This document shows, piece after piece, positions 52,730 to 64,000 of a stretch of DNA of 64,000 bases. The translations under genes were made by a program, and so were the position numbers. Under the pieces are notes generated by a model. It did no database searches. It had not been told where the DNA came from and saw only the letters and a program-made list of their open reading frames with translations. The stretch comes from Phoebastria nigripes. Lineage: Eukaryota > Chordata > Aves > Procellariiformes > Diomedeidae. Each line of letters starts with the position of its first letter. Positions within the stretch are counted from its first letter, which is position 1. The stretch lies in NCBI GenBank assembly GCA_035582835.1, contig JAYKAV010002386.1:496696-560695 (forward strand), read 5' to 3'.

Positions 52730-55700
52730 CTGCAAGACATGAAAGTTAGTTTGCTCCTGCCGCAAGACAGCTGATACTGTATTAAACAGTGGGGTGGNGA
52801 CAAGAAGGGTGAAAGGGTCAGTCTTACTCCTAAATCTTACTTTCAGTATACTTGAAGGAGAAGCAGACCAGAAATAACAGCACTACTGCAGCACTGAGGT
52901 GTAAATACTGCTCAGTTTTCTCTCACACAGTACATACACAAAGCCCCTCTTCTCAGCTCCCCCCCACCATCACTGGCAAAAGTCAGTTTTTCTTTCCTGA
53001 TGATCAATTAAAGAAGAAAGCTTCTACAAGGGTTTTGTTTGTTTATTTTTTTGAGTAAGAAAGACCAAACTCTGGTTAAGCTCCATGTTTTGGCAAGGGC
53101 AGAGATGTTGTCATGGTGGAAAGGTTAAGTCTCCCTCCTTCCCACCCTGCGTAAATGGGGGAAAAAGAAGAACAAAAAAGGAAACAAAGCTGCTGAGTGT
53201 TAACAACCCTCAGTTTGTAAATGCTAAGCAGAGGCTTACCAGACTGCAACAGTCAAATTCTGTAGATGACTGTGCAAAACACCTCCCAGCAGTAGTGCTC
53301 CTGGCTCTGGCCGTAAGAACAAGCAGCAAAACAAGTCTGTCTGTCTGCCTCTCTCTTGCTCATGCTAGCTGCACTATGCTGTCTCCTAGGCAGCATGACG
53401 GAAGCAGCAACTGATTCCAAGTGAGTACAAGAACCAGATGCCAAAAATGAAATAAGCAGAGGGACTAGCTTTGGGCAAGCAGCCTTTAAGGGAGGACCTT
53501 GGATAGGGAGTAACTTGAACAGGATGGAGAGAGTCTCAGAGCAAAAGGAAAGGTCTGGCCTGGCAGAGGGCTGAGGGGCTGGGAGAGACCTGCAGATAAC
53601 TGGAGGAGGACCTGTGGGTGGGGATCTGCCCTGACCCTGGGCATCTCCCTGCAGGAGGACAGGAGACCAAGTGCATGAATGAGACCTGGGGGGAGGCAAG
53701 AGCTGGGAATAGCTGCACCCCTCCCCTGGTGCAAACAGAGAAGGAGACTTCACTAACAAGCTACTTGGTGAGAATAGCATTGAGGAGTTTATGATTGATT
53801 TTTNGTAGTCATGTTGGGACATGGAAACAGTTCTCAGCAGAGAACTACATGTAAATCAACTAACCCCCTCTCCTTCAAAATGATGAACACTCCAGAATGC
53901 CATTTCGCAAGACAAGGTGCACGCCTGGAATTTACTGTGTCATTAAAATATTGCAAACACTAGAATAGGACAATGTCAGCCAGTAACAAGGAATTTGTCC
54001 AGATATTGACTTCTCTGTCATTTTAGAGGATGAGCCTCTACTCCCTAGGCCAAACTATTCGCAAACTGGAGATTCTCTCTTGGGCTGTTCAGCTTCGTTA
54101 TTTGTTGCACTGGCCAGTCCAACACATCCTGTGAGATCACTTACTGCGTGTGAGTGAGTACATGCTGCTTGAGGTCCTGCCTCCGCATGAACAGCTTTTC
54201 ACAGTAATCGCACTTCAGATTCTTCTCCCCCGTGTGGATGACCATGTGCGATTCCAGATGAGCCTTCTGGGTGAACGATTTGTCGCAGAGGGTGCAGCGG
54301 TAATTCTTCTGACCTAGGATTACATATGTACACCCGCAAATTGACAGTCAGTGTCCCAAGAAATACAGTAAGCAAACAAGCCTGACCACTTCTGAAAAAT
54401 AAAATTCTACCCTGAAGAAAGGCAGATTCTTTGTGAAGAGGACCTGTTTCCTCCTGCAGTTCCTTCAGGCTCAGCATAAAGGCCTACCTAGTTACAGTCT
54501 AGATTTAGCTATGCAAAAACAGGCATCTGACTTCATTTCATCATTCCCAAAGCTTTTCATTCCTCAACCCATGCCCCCAAGCCAAAAAACCCACTTCATG
54601 CTGCTGTTTCGAACCACTGAGCCCTTCATGTGATGCACGGTTCTGCACTTTGTCCTTCTAAACACCACTGATTCCTCTTCCTCCAGTGCTTGTGGTCAGT
54701 CAGCCTTGCCTGTGAGACAGACTTTCTGCTTCTTGTCTACACCAACTNTGTCTCCCTGTTCTGCATACCAAAACATCACCAATAGACTTGTAAATTTTCC
54801 AGCAAAGAGATTCAGGCAAACACTTAACAAGACTAAGCTTATCCAAAATGAATTCTTGAGTAAAAATAATGGTAGTCTCCTTTTTAATAGTAACTATGGT
54901 AGCCATCTAGTTACTGTACATTAGTACATCCCCATCTCCACTAATTTCCCACAGGAACTGTATCCGTGCCTTACCGGAGCCCAACCACATCTGATGCACT
55001 GCATTGCCTTTGTCTACAAAAACAAGTACTCTTATCTAACAAACACAAAGGTTACAAAGCTCACTCGCTCTTTGGTAACGTCTATGTTTTATCCCATTTT
55101 TTCCACTTATCTGTAGTTCTTCCATTATTCTTTGCCAGAAATAGTTCAAATGTATACCACATTTGTACTTGATCAGTTTATTAAAACTCCTCACTACTGA
55201 GCCCACAGCTTCCTACGCTTGACTCAAGTGCACTGAACTCCCAGTTTTATTCCTTTTCCAGCTTTGTGATTTGCATTCTGTGATTCCCAATAGCTATTTC
55301 AACCTTACTGAAAAAAAAAGAGGCAAAAATATCCACACTGTCTATTGCTGGCCTGTACTTGACCTTCATCCTCTCCCCTATCCTCACTCTGTGTTAAATC
55401 CATGCCTTTTCGTATTTCCTCTCTTCTTACACAGCTGAAAAATCTTTCACTATTTTGTTTTCCTCTTTCAGCGCTCATTCACTGATCTGCTGGCAATTCT
55501 CCCTTTATCCNCAAAGCCTCTAGTGATGTCCAAATGTCCACAGAAGTCAACAGCATGTTCGGAGTTAAGTTTTGATGAGTGACAGAGCTGAGCCTTATCC
55601 ACATCAGTCTGACCCCACAGTCGCCAATTTCAGTCTTGTGCCATTTCCTTAAGATGAAAAACCATTCAAGTAGGAAAGAGGGGAAAGCTCTCAGCCCCAT

Positions 55701-58700
55701 ATTTAAGAGGACAACTGTCCACATTACAAGCTCTCAAACCCCATTGGCTTTTTCTCATGAGCAGAAGGGAACCCTTGTTTTATCATAGCTGCCAGCACTG
55801 GATCTGCTACATGGGAACAAAGGGTTTCTGTCTCGCAGTCGAAGGCCGACACTTCTTCCCAACTGTAATCAACTTCAACTCATCAAATGCTTTTAGACAT
55901 GGCACAATCAGCCAGAACACAGGTCTACAAACTGTTCTATAAGCACCCACACCACTGAACCCAGTGCAGTCCTATCCCACGCCAACCAGCCCTCTCTCAG
56001 GCAGTGCCCAGGCATTAGGTCAGCATGGACTAGAGATCATTCCTATAGACAGTCAGAATGCTGCCATTCTTAGAAAGGCAGGTCGAGGGAGGTGATTCTC
56101 CCCCTCTACTCTGCTCTTGTGAGACCCCACCTGGAGTACAGCATCCAGTTCTAGAGTCCCCAGTACAAGACATGGACCTGCTAGAGCGGGTCCAGAGGAG
56201 GGCCACGAAGATGATCAGAGGGCTGGAGCACCTCTCCTATGAAGAAAGGCTGAGAGAGTTGGGGTTGTTCAGCCTGGAGAAGAGAAGGCTCCGGGGAGAC
56301 CTTATTGCGGCCTTTCAGTACTTAAAGGGGGCTTATAAGAAAGATGGAGAGAGACTTTTTACCAAGGCCTGTAGTGACAGGACAAGGGGCAATGGTTTTA
56401 AACTGAAAGAGGATAGATTTAGATTGGACATAAAGAAGAATTTTTTTTACAATGAGGGTGGTTGAGACACTGGAACAGGTTGCCCAGAGAAGTTGTGGAT
56501 GCCCCACCACTGGAAGTGTTCAAGGTCAGGTTGGACGGGGCTTTGAGTGACCTGATCTAGTGAAAGATGTCCCTACCCACGGCAGGGGGGTTGGACTAGA
56601 TGACTTTTAAAGGTCCCTTCCAACCCAAAACATTCTACGATGAGAGAGCTTAGATTTATGGACACAAGCTATGCCCTGCCAACTGGCCAAGGGATCAGAG
56701 ACAACAGGTCCTGCCCCAATGTTTTACTAGCACAGGCATCTCTATGAAGTCCCCGGCCCTTACCTGTGTGTATCTTGAGATGTGTCCGTAAGTTGCTAGG
56801 ATCACTGAAAGCTTTGCTACAGAAATCGCACTTGTGTGGCTTCATGCCCATGTGCCCCATGAAGTGGACGTGGAGCTTGGAAGGGGAGATGAAAGCCTGG
56901 GGGCACATGGAGCACTTCCACTTCCTTTCCTTGCCATGGCCTGGCCCATGGCTGCTGCTGTGCCCCTGACTGGGGAGGTGGTTGTGAATATGGCTGCTCA
57001 AATGGGCCTTGAAGTCCGCATAGGAAGCGCATTCCTTTCCGCAGTGGCAGATGTGTACATCCGGATGTTCGGGGACACCTTTGGGCACAAAAGCATCACT
57101 TTTAATGAGGCACAGCAAGGCCTAACAGANCATGAGCATGATCCATGTTAACATGTCTGTGGTAGCAAAGCCAGCTGCAGAGATTTTCATCCCTGTTCCT
57201 TTCGGCGCCGGTGCTTGCTTTTCAGCTCTTTTAGGTAGGCCATTTCAAATGTTTTGGGGGCCCAAACTTTGGAATGGTTTTGAGCACAGCTCCACCAAAC
57301 CTAAATTATCACAACCAAAGCGGGGGGAGGATAGGAACATTTTCAGCTAGCAAAACTCCCTTAGCACCAGATGGATGAACAGAAGAAAACCAACCCTTTT
57401 TCTCTGAAACTGTGATCTTTCACTCCTGATCAATGGAATTAGATAGCGAAATGTTTCTTTTAAACGATGGTACTCCTGTAGTCATGAAATGTAAAAGGAA
57501 ACTATGACGTGCACCACTAGGAACTGAGAAGGAACATAATGCACTCCCAAGTCACAGTGCCCAAAGACAGCACTAAAAGGGAATTCAAGCTGAATACTCC
57601 CTGCAAAGCCAACAAAGATGAGCGCTTACTTACCAAGTTGTCGTGCATAGTCCCGACTGTAATAAAAGAGAAGCTCGTGTTCAGGTGGGATGTCCCGAGA
57701 GGTGCAAAAGTAAATTTTTCCATCGTGAGGATAAGCTACGAGATTCTGCTCTTCCCGGTTCCTATAGCGATAACGAGAGTTATGAAAAAAAGCCCTCCAG
57801 AAATAATGACTTTGAGAGAGAGGAAAAAAAAGAAGGAAATTCCTATAAATAGGTAATGAGATCCTCAATGCTTGTCAGCACATTATAAAAACTTTCATGT
57901 CTGTCACTTCTGTCCTTCTTTATTAAAGGAAAGTAAAGGAAAACTGGACCTTGAGGGCCAATCTGCTCCACCAAATGAAACATTTTTCACACCACTGCAA
58001 TATCTTGCTGAGAAAATTATTAATAGACATTGGAGTGGGCTGAGAGAAGAGAGTTTATGATCTCTTAAGAAACAACAAAAATATATATATTCTTCATATT
58101 AACCCCCTTAAGAAATAGAGAACACGATGGAGAATTAAATATCAGTAAAGTCTTAAAGCAAAATTATCTTTAAAAATAGCTCTTGAAAAGCATTTCCAAG
58201 ATGTGATAATTCATCTTCTGAAGCTGTATCTTGCATATGTTTGTTCCCAGTATCTGAAACCAGCAAAAGCTCTGCCCCACTGCAGTGGGAGATCAAGCAT
58301 TAGCTTCTTGACTCCTGCATATGGGAGCAAATGAACTGAATTGCAGGGGAAATCTACTTTGTGTCACAGAGCAATAGGAAAGGTTCAGCCTTCTCAGTGG
58401 ACCATGTATGGAGCAATACTGAAGCCAGTCTGGACAGTTTTCATTGCAGGCTCCAGGAAGACTGAAAAGGACAGCTCTTGTGAGCTGTAAGAGCTTGGAA
58501 CTTGGCCAAAAGAACCCAGGGACACTTTGCTAATAAAGTATTAAAATCAAAAAGACAACCAGTGTCATCTTCACAGATGTATCCAAAAGGAATGGGACAG
58601 AGGGAAGGCAATAACAAATTAATACACAGTAGGCTAACACAAAAAGAACCTGGTTTAAAGCTTTAGAACAAGGGAAACAAAGTATGCGGGCAGGTTTGGT

Positions 58701-61280
58701 GCTGTTTTACTACAGCATGCGCACTGGTTCCCCTGTAACATTCTCCACCAGGTGCTCTGTTTCATTCTCCCCATCAGTCCAAGATGCCTAGATAACTCCT
58801 GAAGATCCCTTGGTCCCGAGCTCATTACCCATCTGGGCAGTCAGTGCAGCAGTGCACATTCTCCAGCACAGCCTCCTATGAGCCTGCAGCTCAGACTCCA
58901 AGCTACTTAGCACAGTATGGGTGGTTCTCACCTGGCTTTGCGTACAAACATCATCCAGTTACATTCATTTTCATCAGTTGTAATGATGCAGAACTCCAGG
59001 ACACCATTGTGGTAGATCTACCAGGAAAAACAAATGCAATCTTAGGACAAAACATAGCAACAAATGCAGTGAAAGCCAGCTTCTTTCTTTAAGAGAGGAT
59101 GTGTTTACCTAGAACAAGCCAGGAGGTCTCCATTGCCATTGCCAAGACCACAGCCCTGTTCTTACTCCTTAACTTTCCCCTTCACACAGCAATCTTGACC
59201 TCTCTGCTACCCAGGAGGCTAGAAAAACTGTTTATCAGCATCCTTCCCACACACCACCTTTAGCTCCCAGCATAAATGCATTTGGCTGCTTTTCTTACAA
59301 ACCAAGTCTTGTGAATAATAATATCTGGGCAAACAGTACGTGTTTTATTTATATAAATCAATTTTACTTTTTGAACATGAAATGATGTGAAAAAGAAAGC
59401 TTTAAAGCAGGTTTCCTAAAACAAATCATTCATCACCTGGGGGAACTTTCAATAAACAATGATACAAAACAAACAAACAAGTGCTGCCTAGTAATTCATA
59501 TATAGTCTCTGCTGCAACTCCACACAAATATGGGAAACCACATACAGCCCTTTAAAAGAAAAGGCATTAAAGAAGTTCGTTGTACTTCAGGTTTGATTAC
59601 CAGCATATTACATGGTATACAGCTCTGCTATGCTGATATTAAGTATTAAACAATCAAACTGCATTAAGTTTGATTTTTGGCAAGATGATAATGTTAAAGC
59701 TGCTGTGTCATGCAGTGGCTTTCACCAGATAAAGGCATGCCTGCAGACTGTGTGAGCCATAACATCCACTGACCTTCCAGATGTGACTAGCTGCTTTGTC
59801 TGTCCAGTCAGCCATCTCCAGAGAATGGCTCTGCTGCCCGATCAAAGGTCCAAAACAAGTCCTTACAGGAATGGTTTCTCGTGTCCACACACCTACCAGT
59901 AGAAGACCAAAATCTGCAGAAATCAATTATTTAAACAACTAATCATGCATAACAAAGAGGTGGGAGGTTTATGAGATAACGCTCCAGGGGTAATATCTAG
60001 GCAAAAGATCATCAAAGCTTCTACTTCACATGTAAAACACACCTAAGGCAGAGACAAGAACCACCACCACCACATGACGCTATTGGGAGCCGCTTTGTTT
60101 TAATTACAAATATTTATTTTGTTTGTCAAAAGCAAGTAATTTACTTTTTAGTAAGCTATAAAACTAAGATCCTAGCCACTTGTACCAATTAGAGTTTTCA
60201 TGGCACTTTCTGCAGAAGCAGAAAATACTAGTTTCAGTAACTACATTTCGCCTACCTAATCCCCAGGAATTTCCAGAATTGTTGCTGGGCATTGTTAAGC
60301 AGCTTCTGCATTTCTCCCCAGAGGCAGCTGTATTTCTGTCATGGGCAGAGGGATTCCTGCGTGTATATTATTTATTATTAAACATTTTTTTTTATATATA
60401 TATATCTATATATATAGGTCTACATGAATACACTGAATAGCTTTTAGGAATAAACTGGAAACTAGTGCAGCTTGAAAAGAACAGATGTAATTTACTCTCA
60501 ACAAGCAGCATTGCTAAGCAAGCCAATAATCACATTCTCCTCTAGCCTTCAGATCCTTAGGGTATTGCACTGTACTCTTCGATTTCCAGGTGACAATGGT
60601 GTGAAATACAGTAACAAGGTCCACATCCAATGACAAGGTCACAGTCTACATGCCAAATGTAAATGGGGGGGGAGGGGGGAGAGGCACTCATGATCAATTC
60701 TCCAATGAGAGTATCCAGAAGACCCATAGGTCGCAAACCAAGCTGATGAACAAGCAGACTGAAATCTCCTTCATTATTTCTAATTGTTATCTTCCCCCAA
60801 ACTCCAATTGTTTTAACGTTTCCTTATCAAAGCTGTGCCTGGGGTGTTTAGCACACAATAAAAATAAACACCATACCTTGCTTGTGCTTGACCTTATCAA
60901 GTGTTTCAGCAATGCTCTGTGGCAGCACCCCTAGAGTCTAGCTGAAGTCTAAGCACTAACCAGAGGACAAGAAGCTCTTGCACAATGTAAGTCAGGGTGA
61001 TTATAGAAGAGGGAACCACCTCTCTATTGCACTGTTTCTTTCCCCCATTAAATTCCCTATGGTTTTTGTTTTCAGGCAGTGANTGTATTTTAAACTGCTT
61101 CATAGAAATATATGGTAATCTGATTCTTACCCGCTTCAGCTCCCATGATAGACTGCCGGAGGGCAAGCTGCTTAGGGAGAGAAAGCCTGGCTCGGCTCTC
61201 TATCGGGGTGTCAGGGACAAAGGTGACGGGCCCATGATCTGGGCAGTCCGATGGATATGCCTTGTCACACAGTGTGCACC
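52420..61280 (-). CDS. PRDM4: PRDM4, C-terminal half (zinc knuckle, PR/SET-like domain, C2H2 fingers), 5' partial
   Basis: Seven coding exons in transcription order: 61280-61131, 59892-59774, 59017-58932, 57761-57634, 57078-56764, 54313-54145 and 52729-52420, all GT-AG and frame-continuous (1277 nt, about 425 residues of a protein of roughly 800). The order is a zinc-knuckle-like [16 protein letters not shown], a PR/SET-like domain ([76 protein letters not shown]), about seven zinc fingers, and an acidic tail ending SGHK. PRDM4 is known to act as a transcriptional regulator that binds the p75 neurotrophin receptor, recruits PRMT5 and controls neural progenitor cycling. Its PR domain lacks strong intrinsic methyltransferase activity. 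The N-terminal half, encoded mainly by a large exon in mammals, is outside the window. It converges with PWP1. Confidence 0.95.
54145..54313 (-). CDS. PRDM4: PRDM4 exon: C2H2 zinc fingers
   Basis: The acceptor is ATCCTAG and the donor CGCA|GTAAGT. It encodes the fingers [20 protein letters not shown] and [20 protein letters not shown], joined by the canonical linker HTGEKN. Confidence 0.95.
56076..56643 (+). mobile_element. CR1 LINE, 5'-truncated, in a PRDM4 intron
   Basis: About 570 bases read as the 3' end of a CR1 element in + orientation, antisense to PRDM4. An open frame to 56463 encodes the typical end of the CR1 reverse transcriptase ORF ([40 protein letters not shown], then [11 protein letters not shown]). 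The 3' part carries 'ggttggactagatgactttt', 'aaggtcccttccaaccc' and a final ATTCTACGATGA-type terminus. It lacks the 5' UTR, ORF1, endonuclease and most of the RT, so it is dead on arrival. Confidence 0.95.
56764..57078 (-). CDS. PRDM4: PRDM4 exon: first zinc fingers
   Basis: The acceptor is GCCCAAAG and the donor ACAG|GTAAGG. It encodes [20 protein letters not shown], a His/Ser/Gly-rich linker, [20 protein letters not shown] and [20 protein letters not shown]. That is one atypical finger (CHCGKEC) and two classical C2H2 fingers. Confidence 0.96.
57634..57761 (-). CDS. PRDM4: PRDM4 exon: end of PR domain
   Basis: The acceptor is CGCTATAG and the donor CTTG|GTAAGT. It encodes [20 protein letters not shown] then [20 protein letters not shown] and QLG, the conserved C-terminal part of the PR domain. 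Confidence 0.95.
58932..59017 (-). CDS. PRDM4: PRDM4 exon: PR domain core
   Basis: The acceptor is TCCTGGTAG and the donor CCAG|GTGAGA. It encodes [20 protein letters not shown] then WMMFVRKAR, matching the conserved SET-like core. It is too short to stand out as an open frame and was found by reading the minus strand between its neighbours. Confidence 0.92.
59774..59892 (-). CDS. PRDM4: PRDM4 exon: PR domain
   Basis: It encodes (G)[18 protein letters not shown], then [20 protein letters not shown] and K. The donor is AAG|GTCAGT. The acceptor chosen is GGTAG at 59897-59893, which joins in frame with a Gly codon. An alternative CTGCAG acceptor slightly upstream (exon starting about 59913) also keeps frame and would add seven residues, so the 5' border is the least certain in the gene. 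Confidence 0.85.
60393..60417 (+). repeat. TA-rich microsatellite
   Basis: An alternating TA run with one C interruption (tatatatatatatc then tatatatata) in the PRDM4 intron between 59892 and 61131. Confidence 0.8.
61131..61280 (-). CDS. PRDM4: PRDM4 exon: zinc knuckle and start of PR domain
   Basis: On the minus strand the acceptor is CCTCTCTGCAG and the donor GCGG|GTAAGA. It encodes (W)[17 protein letters not shown], then [20 protein letters not shown] and [13 protein letters not shown]. The Trp codon is completed from the missing upstream exon. Confidence 0.94.
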
Positions 61281-62811
61281 CTGCAGAGAGGGGAAGGGAC
61301 AACAGGGATTAAAAAGATGCAACCGCCCCCACGGTGCAATCAGCTCCCTACCCATATGTTTCAGCTCAGCTCCTGGCAAAGGCTGCTTCTATCTGGTTTA
61401 ACTCATCTGCTTTATTAGCTTTTACTCAGAAGAATACGAACCATACAGTCAGACTGGCACCAACGTACATGTCACTGTTCCTATCCAATTCAGATCAAAT
61501 ATGAGGATCTCCACCTGCCTTCCCGATGGTAACTTAATCGTTTAGACTCTAGACTATCCCTACAGGGGCAATCTATCAATGGGACAGAGTCCACTCTTCA
61601 TCACAACTACTGTAAAACTGATGGTAGTCTCCCCAGAGCTGGCAGTAATGCTGATGACAGAAGAGCTATTTTCTCTCTGACCACAGTGAAATGACCTTTA
61701 TGGGCAGAAAAATCCAAGCCATACCAAACCAAACACTTTCTAACTGGTTATGGTTTTGGAATTTACCAGGAACACCAGAGTTTTCTTGCACGTAGAACCT
61801 CAAGGATATTCATGCAAAGAAAGAGTGAGGTCTTCTTTCTAAAATTTTTCTAATTTGAACCCACAAATCCCCTTATCTCCATTTAAATTCAGACAATGAG
61901 CAAATCTTCACGGCAGCAAAATCCTGACCTCACTGCTGCTTTTGAAGGACCTACTGCAATAAACTCATACAGTACACTTCTATGGGATGCCACTGAATGG
62001 AACAAAAACAAAAGCCCAAGAAGAATCAGTAGCATCACTTTCCCAATCTGTCATTCAGCATAAGTACTGCTGAAAAATAAACCACTGAAAGTCTACAGTC
62101 TAATAAATTTGGGAAAGAGTACAGCATAAAATGCTCTCATCTAGAAAAACTACTTCATTTTAATTTTCTATGAATGGAGCAACCAACACCTACTCAGCAA
62201 CCACCCTCCTGATAAATCATTCTTCTTCTGAAGAAAGATGCTCAGCTAATTAAGTAGAATCTCCACAAAGACCTTCTTTGGCCTCTTGATGGCCCAACTC
62301 CAGTATAAAAGACCTATCACAGAAGTAGTCTTCAGCAGGCATAAACAGCAGCTCCATTACTATTTGTTTGAAGAGATTTTTGGGACACTTGTTTCATGCA
62401 TCAGGGTACCAGAATCTGACCCCATACAAAATAGAGTTAAGCAACTACACAATTACAGATAGGAAGGTACTTGGAAAATTATTAGGTAGAGCCTATATAA
62501 GAATTGCTTCATGTGCACAGGTGACATGTAGGAGTACAGCAACGACAACAACCAGATCTGAGTAATGAGAAACACTATTTAGACCAGTTATTTTTAAGCA
62601 TTACCTAGCACACACCACTACGGGTCTGTGGACTAGCCCCAAGGAGAGGCAAAGAGGGAGAAAAGCAAATTCTAGGCATGTGACACTACCACTTGTAAAG
62701 GTTTAGGGAGTCATACATTTTTAAGAAGTTGAAAAAAAAATCCTACATTCTACAGGAAGCGAAATATACTGTTTCCTTTCCATTTCTGTCCTTGCCAAAT
62801 AATGAAGAAAG

Positions 62812-62864
<53 letters not shown>

Positions 62865-64000
62865 CACTCTGATTTGGGTACCCAGAACCATAAGCAAAGG
62901 TGATCAAAAAAAAGGCTACTTAAAAGTTTCACAAACATTTAGGACTGTAGTAAAGGCACACTTTTTTCTTTCCACTCAGGAACAGTGTAAAAAGTTTTCT
63001 GAAAAAGGCCCTGATTCCTGCCTTCTCAGTGAGGAAAAAACACCAAGAGGCTCTAAAACAACTCCTCCTCCTTGCTGTCACCTGTCTGGACACAAATTCA
63101 TGTTTTATTCAGGAGAAGTTTAAAACCAACAACAAAAAGTTAAAATTTAAACCTTCCCAAGTCAAAGATCTATTTTGCAAATCACATGAAAGCACTAGGC
63201 ATGCAATAGCTGTTGTAACATCCTACCAATGGGGAACATCACCTGGGAAACAGCTTAGGACTATTTTAAGTATAGTGACAATAAGCTGGCACATCAAATC
63301 TCACTTAGGTGAATAAAAGAAGTGATTTCACCACGAGCATGTTGGAGATCATAGTATTTTGATCATTATTTGTTCAACATGCAACAGATGCTTGTAAGAA
63401 CTTCTGAGCGCAACAACTGTAAAACTCTTCCTCTAGGAGTTGTAAATTCATCATAGTTCTACACTCACCTGATTTTAAGTTATATTTTATCCCACAGAAT
63501 AAAAGTTTCAATTCAAATGTCTGACTAGACACTTTGCACTAAACTGCACCTCTCCCATTGCTAACCAAGGCACTATTTCTTTCCATTTCTTAAAAAATGT
63601 TCTGCAGGCAAAGCTTGTCATAAGGCTCTGGCCAGACTGCATGCAAGAGCAGCACTCAGCAATGCTACCACAACTAATAAAACTGAATATAAAAGCTGGC
63701 CTTGCACTTCAGTGGTGGGAAGCCAGACATGCTGCGGGTGGAAGTTCAAATCTCTGTCCCAGCAAACGAGAACTTCACAGTTCTCAAACACCACTCCTTG
63801 AACGATGACAGGATTGAGTGAGTGCAATGTCCAGCGTTCCTCTCTTCTTAGGAGATCAACTAACCCCTGGACTGAAGTCCTTTGATGAGAATAATTAGAA
63901 ATATTAAAAACTTCCCTCCCTCTCTGCTCTTTTTTCCAGCAGGTCCTGTTGAGAACAACATTTTCATGATGATTGTTCATGGTTTAATAAAAATTTTGCA
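61281..64000 (-). other. PRDM4 intron upstream of the zinc-knuckle exon (continues past window)
   Basis: The preceding PRDM4 exon, which should end with a T completing a Trp codon, was not found before 64000, so this is read as intron. It holds a 50-base A tract (62812-62861). A short possible tRNA-like B-box phrase (GTTCAAATC near 63746) is not enough to call a SINE. Confidence 0.6.
62812..62861 (+). repeat. Pure 50-base A homopolymer
   Basis: Uninterrupted A from 62812 to 62861 after GAAGAAAG. It is a T50 in the PRDM4 sense, within the intron. No recognisable retroposon body is attached upstream. Confidence 0.9.

Noticed and set aside
63618..63980. A 120-codon minus-strand open frame at the right edge, ending in a hydrophobic stretch that looks like a membrane helix, in the position of the next upstream PRDM4 exon
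   Set aside because: The peptide shares no segment with PRDM4 that I recognise, and its end lacks the junction needed to complete the Trp codon of the zinc-knuckle exon. Its low-complexity hydrophobic tail is likely chance.

Overview
This is vertebrate nuclear DNA, most likely from a bird. Three spliced genes have canonical GT-AG introns, the PWP1 promoter sits in a CpG island, and two CR1 LINE copies are present (28704-28810 and about 56076-56643) of the kind that dominates avian genomes. There are no bacterial, phage or CRISPR features. Gene order and orientation (ABTB3/BTBD11 forward, PWP1 forward, PRDM4 reverse) match human 12q23.3 as I remember it, so this is an ordinary conserved synteny block.

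Layout. (1) 1-10836, + strand: the last five coding exons of ABTB3 (550-652, 2373-2454, 3469-3537, 6653-6766, 10627-10836). They encode the C-terminal ~192 residues with the BTB/POZ domain and a PDZ-ligand-like C-terminus (-GSIV). The ankyrin-repeat part lies upstream of the window. A TATA/initiator pair at 196-229 may be an internal promoter. (2) About 10.9-30.7 kb: gene-poor spacer with degenerate ancient repeats, one short antisense CR1 tail, and segments that look like conserved regulatory DNA (homeodomain-type palindromes near 18.05 kb, a POU octamer near 19.6 kb) or like a 3' UTR (23.1-23.9 kb). (3) About 30.7-31.7 kb: CpG-island promoter of PWP1. (4) 31082-49362, + strand: the complete PWP1 gene, 15 coding exons and 494 codons plus stop, encoding a WD40 ribosome-biogenesis/chromatin protein. 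(5) 49.4-52.4 kb: convergent 3' ends of PWP1 and PRDM4, including a pure 50-base T tract. (6) 52420-61280, - strand: the seven C-terminal coding exons of PRDM4 (zinc knuckle, PR/SET-like domain, C2H2 fingers, acidic tail). An intron holds a sense-oriented 5'-truncated CR1. The remaining sequence to 64000 appears to be the next upstream PRDM4 intron and contains a pure 50-base A tract.

The three genes are not known to act in one pathway: ABTB3 is a synaptic/ubiquitin-adaptor-type protein, PWP1 works in rRNA transcription and ribosome assembly, and PRDM4 is a zinc-finger regulator. I joined exons by hand from splice sites and reading-frame continuity; every junction keeps frame. I found no evidence of an undescribed biological system. 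The most interesting leads are the candidate internal ABTB3 promoter, the enhancer-like palindromes in the spacer, the shifted PRDM4 splice site, and the two 50-base homopolymers.
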